A stretch of DNA of 35,122 bases from Balneolaceae bacterium (GTDB taxonomy: Bacteria > Bacteroidota > Rhodothermia > Balneolales > Balneolaceae): NCBI GenBank assembly GCA_009711805.1, contig VEMX01000064.1, positions 1 through 35,122 of the forward strand, given 5' to 3'. A program made the position numbers and the translations under genes. A model generated the notes under the pieces. It was not told where the DNA came from. It saw only the letters and a program-made list of their open reading frames with translations, and ran no database searches. Shown here one piece after another: positions 31,297 to 35,122 of this stretch. How positions within the stretch are numbered: position 1 is the first letter of the stretch; every line of letters starts with the position of its first letter.

Positions 31297-32634
31297 TTAG
31301 CCTTTCGGGCCTGAGTTTGAGTTTTCTTCATTTTGATTTCTGCTCATAACCTCAAACCAGTTGATATTTCGGGTTAAATACATCACCAGTGCCAGTACTG
31401 AAAACAGGCCAATACTTCCAAGTAATAAGGCATAATCCTGCAGCTGCAAAAGGATATAGAGGTATCCATAGAGAATGATCAACACACCGGCTATCATGCC
31501 GGTCTTGGCGGTGTCTTTAAGCATGCTGTACGAATAGATAGTAATGAGCGATATAATAGCAGCTGAGGCTATCAGGTAAGCCAATCCAAATACAATATAT
31601 TCTGAGAGAGAAAGCAGTAAGGTATAGAAAATGAGCAAGGCAAAACCGATCAGCAGGTACTGAATAGGATGAATAACCTTCCGGTTCAGCAACTCAATCA
31701 TAAAAAAGGTGAGAAACGTAAGAGCAATGAACATGATGGCATATTTGGCCGTGCGCATGGTTTTCTGGTAGGCATCTACGGCAAGCAACAGATCTACCCC
31801 AAAAGTGGTGGTTGATACTTCATGATTTGGGCCTGTCCATTGTTGAGGAAAGTTCCGGTTCAAATGCAATACCTTCCATTCCGCATTAAAACCAGAGGGA
31901 CTTACTTCTCTATCCACAGGCAAAAAATTACCGCTAAAACTTGGGTTGGGCCAACCGGATGAAAGCTCTACTTGGGTTTGTTTCCCCACCGGAGAAAAAC
32001 GCAGAGCAGAACTTCCATTTAGGCTCAATTCTAAATCAAAACTATACGCTCTTCCGGTCTCAATGTCCGGTGAAATGGAAATACCCGATGCCACCGCATC
32101 ATTGGATGCTATACCCGGATTTGCAGCATATTCCTCCCCATTCCAGTTAATAGCAACAACTTCTTTGATGCCTGTCATATCAGATATACCAACCGACACA
32201 AAAGCATCTTCCACCAAAAAATCTTCCCGGGGTATGCTAAGCCCATCCAGATCTATAGATGGGAAACTCCCTGATATCGACAAAGCACTGTTATACACTA
32301 TGGCTTTATAGATGCCCCGGTAGCGGACTTCAGGGTCGATGACGCTCCTAATACTCAAATCATCAGGCAAGAAATGAGCATACCTGATGGTGTGTTCTAC
32401 CTTGCCTTCCTTTTCATCATTGTTGTAATAATGCCTGTATGGGATACTTATCATGGGACCTATCACTGCTTGTTCATTCCCCCACTTCTGGCTGATTTCA
32501 TCTGCTACTGAGTCTCTCCGGTGCTCACGCTCCCGGATCAACTCTTGAATTAAAACCGAAGGAATAAGAAAAATGAGTGTCAAGAATGCGACAATGGATA
32601 AGCGGATACCAATGGAGTGTTTTAGTTTTTTCAT
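31297..32634 (-). CDS. creD: CreD-family inner-membrane protein
   Basis: 445 residues. One N-terminal transmembrane helix (SIGIRLSIVAFLTLIFLIPS), a large periplasmic domain (residues ~30-300, with EQAVIGPMISIPY and IRYAHFLPDDLSI that mark CreD), then about five closely spaced helices (~305-430, e.g. LNRKVIHPIQYLLIGFALLI). CreD is a cell-envelope integrity protein of the CreBC regulon in Enterobacteria; in Bacteroidota it typically sits, as here, with a small winged-helix regulator and multi-TM proteins. It is 59 bp downstream of a 6-TM gene. Biochemical function not established. Confidence 0.9.
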   Translation of the reverse strand: MKKLKHSIGIRLSIVAFLTLIFLIPSVLIQELIREREHRRDSVADEISQKWGNEQAVIGPMISIPYRHYYNNDEKEGKVEHTIRYAHFLPDDLSIRSVIDPEVRYRGIYKAIVYNSALSISGSFPSIDLDGLSIPREDFLVEDAFVSVGISDMTGIKEVVAINWNGEEYAANPGIASNDAVASGISISPDIETGRAYSFDLELSLNGSSALRFSPVGKQTQVELSSGWPNPSFSGNFLPVDREVSPSGFNAEWKVLHLNRNFPQQWTGPNHEVSTTTFGVDLLLAVDAYQKTMRTAKYAIMFIALTFLTFFMIELLNRKVIHPIQYLLIGFALLIFYTLLLSLSEYIVFGLAYLIASAAIISLITIYSYSMLKDTAKTGMIAGVLIILYGYLYILLQLQDYALLLGSIGLFSVLALVMYLTRNINWFEVMSRNQNEENSNSGPKG

Positions 32635-32693
32635 GATGGGAAATATGTTAACGGATATGGGTTGGAGGTTCTGATAATCTGCAGTCAGGTATG

Positions 32694-33266
32694 TTATTGA
32701 TCTTCATTCTCATGCACTTCACACCGGGCAGCTTTCAGAAATAATAACGCTGATCCAATGAAGAGCGTAACAAAAAAGCCATTCAAACCAAGAATCTCGG
32801 CTACCGAGCTTGGCGGTGATTGATAATAACCACCAATTAATACAATCAGAGCTATAAACAGCTGGGCAAGGGCCATACCAAACATAGCATAAGCCATTCC
32901 CTGAGATCTGAATCGACCAACTGAAGCCCCCACAATTCCAACCAGGATAACCCCAAAATACAGCTGATTTACCGGGTTATTTTCTGAACCGATAATACCT
33001 ACCGCAAAATTTGCCCAGATTAGGAAAAGCCCTGTTGCCAGTGCCAAACCAGCCGCAAAGCGATAAATAGTATTACTCGCTTTCATGCTTAATAGCTTAT
33101 AAGAAAAGCCGGTACCAAAAAGAAGCACACCGGCAACAACAAAGTCAGGTAGTGTCCAATTTACTTCATTTGTGAACTGCATGGCTACCAAGGGTATCAA
33201 TAAAAGTATACCGGTAATGATCCCCGGTATGGCAATAGATTTATATAATTGATTATCTGTATTCAT
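32694..33266 (-). CDS. Six-helix membrane protein, CreD neighbour
   Basis: 190 residues from the ATG at 33266, preferred over an ATG four codons upstream because AAGGA (33271-33275) lies four bases before it. Six transmembrane helices are visible (e.g. SIAIPGIITGILLLIPLVA, LALATGLFLIWANFAVGII, YAMFGMALAQLFIALIVLIG) with short loops. No family recognised. First gene of the unit that continues into creD, and preceded by the shared 24-bp motif at 33291-33314, so it belongs to the same inferred regulon as the winged-helix gene. Confidence 0.7.
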   Translation of the reverse strand: MNTDNQLYKSIAIPGIITGILLLIPLVAMQFTNEVNWTLPDFVVAGVLLFGTGFSYKLLSMKASNTIYRFAAGLALATGLFLIWANFAVGIIGSENNPVNQLYFGVILVGIVGASVGRFRSQGMAYAMFGMALAQLFIALIVLIGGYYQSPPSSVAEILGLNGFFVTLFIGSALLFLKAARCEVHENEDQ

Positions 33267-33290
33267 GGGTTCCTTCATGTTTTATTTTTG

Positions 33291-33314
33291 AAAGTACTTT
33301 TAATTACAAAGTAT
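33291..33314. promoter_or_regulatory. Shared regulon motif, copy 2 (upstream of the 6-TM/creD unit)
   Basis: The 24-bp stretch holds the palindrome aaagtacttt (33291-33300) and, 5 bases later, tacaaagtat (33305-33314). It matches the copy at 34470-34493 at 22 of 24 positions; the differences are confined to the middle. It lies 12 bases upstream of the first possible ATG and 24 upstream of the preferred one. Read on the minus strand it contains TACTTTG, close to the Bacteroidota -7 element TAnnTTTG, so motif and promoter probably overlap. Confidence 0.65.
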
Positions 33315-33340
33315 GTATGAAAAAAAATTGCATGTTGGAA

Positions 33341-33535
33341 TCAGGCATGCTTTGATCGGCTAAAGAAAAACCAGCCGGCACCAAATACAATTAACAGTGG
33401 CGGAATGGGACTTGGCTCATCTTCCACAAACATCATATATGCTAACAGCAAAATTCCAGTTGCAGTCACTAATAGCGACAGCAGGATGTGTACATTCAGC
33501 TTTGTGCTGTTATCTATTTTCATGGGTATCACCAT
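33341..33535 (-). CDS. Two-helix membrane microprotein
   Basis: 64 residues. Two transmembrane helices (LNVHILLSLLVTATGILLLA and PPLLIVFGAGWFFFSRS) with a short acidic hairpin loop (VEDEPSP) between them. The ATG lies two bases after the stop of the winged-helix gene (TAATAATG), so translation is coupled; an internal Met four codons in is the alternative start. Third and last gene of its unit. Unrecognised; a size and topology that would suit a small membrane adaptor, but this is only speculation. Confidence 0.65.
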   Translation of the reverse strand: MVIPMKIDNSTKLNVHILLSLLVTATGILLLAYMMFVEDEPSPIPPLLIVFGAGWFFFSRSKHA

Positions 33536-33537
33536 TA

Positions 33538-33837
33538 TTATTTCTGGGATTTAATGATGTTCTCCAACACTTTCAGGTGATCCTCAAAAGCCTTCTTTCC
33601 TTTTGCGGTCATAGAATATTTAGTGTTGGGCTTATTGTCGATAAACGACTTTTTAACATCAATGAACTCCTCTTTCTCCAGTTTTTTAATATGGGTGGCC
33701 AGGTTGCCATCAGTCACATCCAGGTATTCCTTAAGTGAGGTAAAATCGAGGGTATCGTTCACAGCTAATGCCGACATGATTCCCAGCCTCACCCGGTTCT
33801 CAAACGCTTTATGTAATCCATCTATAGATACTTTCAC
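33538..33837 (-). CDS. Small winged-helix transcriptional regulator (HTH_34 type)
   Basis: 99 residues, a single winged-helix domain: FENRVRLGIMSALAVNDTLD, FTSLKEYLDVTDGNLATHIK (recognition helix), KLEKEEFIDVKKSFIDNKPN (wing), then a dimerisation-like helix KKAFEDHLKVLENIIKS. It matches the PF13601-type regulators found beside CreD genes in Bacteroidota. No effector domain. It lies six bases after the 6-TM gene and two before the microprotein gene. The conserved 24-bp motif upstream of both nearby transcription units is its most likely binding site (inference). Confidence 0.85.
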   Translation of the reverse strand: MKVSIDGLHKAFENRVRLGIMSALAVNDTLDFTSLKEYLDVTDGNLATHIKKLEKEEFIDVKKSFIDNKPNTKYSMTAKGKKAFEDHLKVLENIIKSQK

Positions 33838-33843
33838 TACTTA

Positions 33844-34467
33844 TCACCGCTCATACCTGAGGTGCATATAAATACCATACACAATGTGCACAACTCCAAA
33901 ACCAATAGCCCAAAACAGCAGGCCATATCCAGTATACCAAGTTCCTAACAGTCCCAATCCCATCTGTATCATCCCCAGAAACTTGACATCCTCATATGAA
34001 AACTTACTGGCGTTATACAAAGCCAGTCCATAAAACAACAAGCTCAGTGGGGCTATTAATATTAAAAGGCCTTTCACAATAAACACCGATATCAAAATTC
34101 CACCAGCTACTAAAGGAACCGACATATGGGCCACCATTCTTTTTGAAGTGGTATTCCATGCCTTCTCTCCTCTCTTTTGCGCTTTCTTAGCTGAAAGAAA
34201 AACAGCCGTACCTATAGCCAGTATCAATACCACAACGGCCAACAGCATAAGCTGGGGTAAATTGGAATATTGACCGTTGTACACAGCAGAATCTCCTACC
34301 CCATCAGGCTTAAAGCCCAGGTAGACATGGGCAACCCAGGCTCCTGCCAGAGCATACACACCGGCCATTATACCAGCCAGCCCGGAGAGTGATAAGAATT
34401 TAGAAGACCGCTCCATCATGGAACGTATCTCGGCTATGTCTCGAATATAATCTTGTTCTTCTTTCAT
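33844..34467 (-). CDS. Six-helix membrane protein, first gene of the regulator unit
   Basis: 207 residues. A charged cytoplasmic N-terminus (MKEEQDYIRDIAEIRSMMER) precedes about six transmembrane helices (e.g. LSLSGLAGIMAGVYALAGAW, LMLLAVVVLILAIGTAVFLS, LIAPLSLLFYGLALYNASKF, GYGLLFWAIGFGVVHIVYGI). Homologues commonly precede the small winged-helix regulator and CreD; function unknown, possibly a signal-sensing partner of the regulator. The start abuts the shared operator motif, leaving only two bases and no room for a ribosome binding site, so initiation is probably on a short or nearly leaderless transcript. Confidence 0.75.
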   Translation of the reverse strand: MKEEQDYIRDIAEIRSMMERSSKFLSLSGLAGIMAGVYALAGAWVAHVYLGFKPDGVGDSAVYNGQYSNLPQLMLLAVVVLILAIGTAVFLSAKKAQKRGEKAWNTTSKRMVAHMSVPLVAGGILISVFIVKGLLILIAPLSLLFYGLALYNASKFSYEDVKFLGMIQMGLGLLGTWYTGYGLLFWAIGFGVVHIVYGIYMHLRYER

Positions 34468-34469
34468 AA

Positions 34470-34493
34470 AAAGTACTTTTTAATACAAAGTAT
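34470..34493. promoter_or_regulatory. Shared regulon motif, copy 1 (upstream of the regulator unit)
   Basis: Contains the palindrome aaagtacttt (34470-34479; with flanks, aaaaagtacttttt at 34468-34481) and tacaaagtat (34484-34493). It is 22/24 identical to the copy at 33291-33314. It touches the start of the first 6-TM gene, so a bound regulator would block both the promoter (TACTTTG on the minus strand, ~20 bases before the ATG) and ribosome access to new transcripts. Confidence 0.65.
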
Positions 34494-34737
34494 ATTAAAT
34501 AAAGTTTTAAAACAAGACCAAATTAAGAAGCTAATAGTATTCTCTTATTTGTCATCTTTCTACCTTATCCCAATTATATCGAGTTCATATTCTAACCTTC
34601 AAAAGAAAACGCAGGTTTTATCAGCAACCGGGTCAAGGTTTGTCTTTGGTGACTTCCGTACCCCGGGCTACTCCCGAGGTTATTCATGGTTTGGACCTGC
34701 GGGGTATTCTTTAATAATACCTCCCGTCCTTTCACTT

Positions 34738-34815
34738 TTTAACTGTGATTGCTGTGATACGCTATGATATCAATTGATCACAAACATCCTGTCCATCACA
34801 CTCATCACAGTTAAA
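34738..34815. repeat. Long imperfect inverted repeat with TGTGAT words
   Basis: Arms of 21 bases (34738-34758 and 34795-34815) match at 18 positions, three adjacent mismatches in the middle; each arm carries two TGTGAT/ATCACA words. The 36-base centre includes the palindrome atcaattgat. TGTGA and TCACA words recall CRP-type sites, but the spacing within an arm (9 bases, direct orientation) does not fit a single CRP site. It lies in the 620-bp region without a confirmed gene. It may be a mobile-element remnant or a strong cruciform. Confidence 0.4.
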
Positions 34816-35020
34816 CCGGGAAAGAAGAAAAAATTAAGACGCTGTCAGTATGGATGGCTATTCTCTTATTTCGATCCCATTTTCGAAGGCACCTCTAAAG
34901 GGCTGTCTTCCCCTTGGCAAAGGCTCATTGATCCCCTCAATTGCCATGAATATTGAGACTGCCACGATCTGATTCGCTAAGCTCACCTCATCAGAGCAAA
35001 AGGAGGATCCCTCCCAAACA
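34816..35020. other. Stretch without a recognised gene
   Basis: Short frames exist on both strands here and in 34494-34737 (a 104-residue plus frame, 34453-34767, and a 60-residue one, 34774-34956), but none shows a known motif, good start signal or sensible composition, and the longer one runs backwards across the regulon promoter. I regard them as chance. Nothing regulatory was seen beyond a 5-bp dyad attga/tcaat. Confidence 0.4.
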
Positions 35021-35057
35021 AAAAAAATCCATACTGCCTGGCATGGCGGTATGGATT
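35021..35057 (-). terminator. Rho-independent terminator of a gene beyond the right edge
   Basis: On the minus strand aatccatac pairs with gtatggatt (arms 35049-35057 and 35026-35034), extended by four more pairs (one wobble) around a 6-base loop, followed by seven or more T. It has no T tract on the plus strand, so it serves a minus-strand gene entering from the right. Confidence 0.85.
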
Positions 35058-35088
35058 AATAAGTCGGAATGGATATTCGGAGGTCGGA

Positions 35089-35121
35089 TTATCCGAGGAA
35101 TCCAAGTACTGATTGTGGCCC
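35089..35121 (-). CDS. Possible C-terminal end of a minus-strand gene
   Basis: One of three minus frames entering from the edge ends with GPQSVLGFLG and a TAA at 35091-35089, 32 bases before the terminator at 35057, the right distance for a gene end. The two other frames run on into the terminator stem and beyond, which argues for this one. Only ten residues are visible, so no family can be named. Confidence 0.3.
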   Translation of the reverse strand, partial: GPQSVLGFLG

Positions 35122-35122
35122 C

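Noticed and set aside
34453-34767. A 104-residue plus-strand frame ending in a Cys-rich tail.
   Set aside because: It starts inside the oppositely transcribed 6-TM gene and runs through the shared promoter motif; no motif or start signal.

Overview
The window is chromosomal DNA from a Gram-negative bacterium of the Bacteroidota/Balneolota type, possibly Balneolaceae. This is inference from gene content and style: lipoprotein and Sec signals on exported enzymes, frequently weak ribosome binding sites, a LemA-TPM-TPM cluster, a FadE-type acyl-CoA dehydrogenase next to a TetR gene, a CreD operon with a small winged-helix regulator, and an ABC permease fused to an M1 peptidase. The region is mainly ordinary core metabolism, densely packed, with many 4-base ATGA overlaps and tail-to-tail overlaps.

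Layout. 1-356: the 3' end of an IS630-family transposase cut by the window edge, then an AT-rich spacer. 357-3018: a YjjG-type HAD phosphatase facing a lemA/TPM/TPM membrane-protein operon. 3241-5161: a methionine gamma-lyase gene behind its own Lrp/AsnC regulator, with a likely Lrp operator array upstream. 5204-8348: a TetR-fadE fatty-acid oxidation operon with a palindromic operator in front. 8439-13952: trmB, a thioredoxin-fold/pdxH pair, a short unknown protein, a PA0069-type radical SAM protein and an amidohydrolase lipoprotein. 14162-22602: two orphan sensor histidine kinases (one TPR-linked, one PAS-linked), a pyrG-Nudix pair, an exported glycerophosphodiesterase, a MITE-like element, an NTF2-like protein, a small membrane protein and rlmB. 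22599-26590: a NamZ/DUF1343 lipoprotein, a structured noncoding stretch that may be the 5' part (domain I) of a group II intron, and katG.

26738-34493 is the most system-like part. All its genes are on the minus strand. It holds a 6-TM protein, a small winged-helix regulator, a 2-TM microprotein, another 6-TM protein, CreD, an ABC ATPase, and a 1199-residue fusion of an ABC-2 permease with an M1-type metallopeptidase. A 24-bp motif, 22 of 24 bases identical, lies directly in front of both the first transcription unit (34470-34493) and the second (33291-33314). It is a strong candidate operator for the winged-helix regulator and suggests one envelope-related regulon. The right edge (34494-35122) has no convincing complete gene; it holds a long inverted repeat and a minus-strand terminator for a gene lying outside the window.

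No tRNA, rRNA or CRISPR array was seen. All calls come from reading the sequence; no database search was run.
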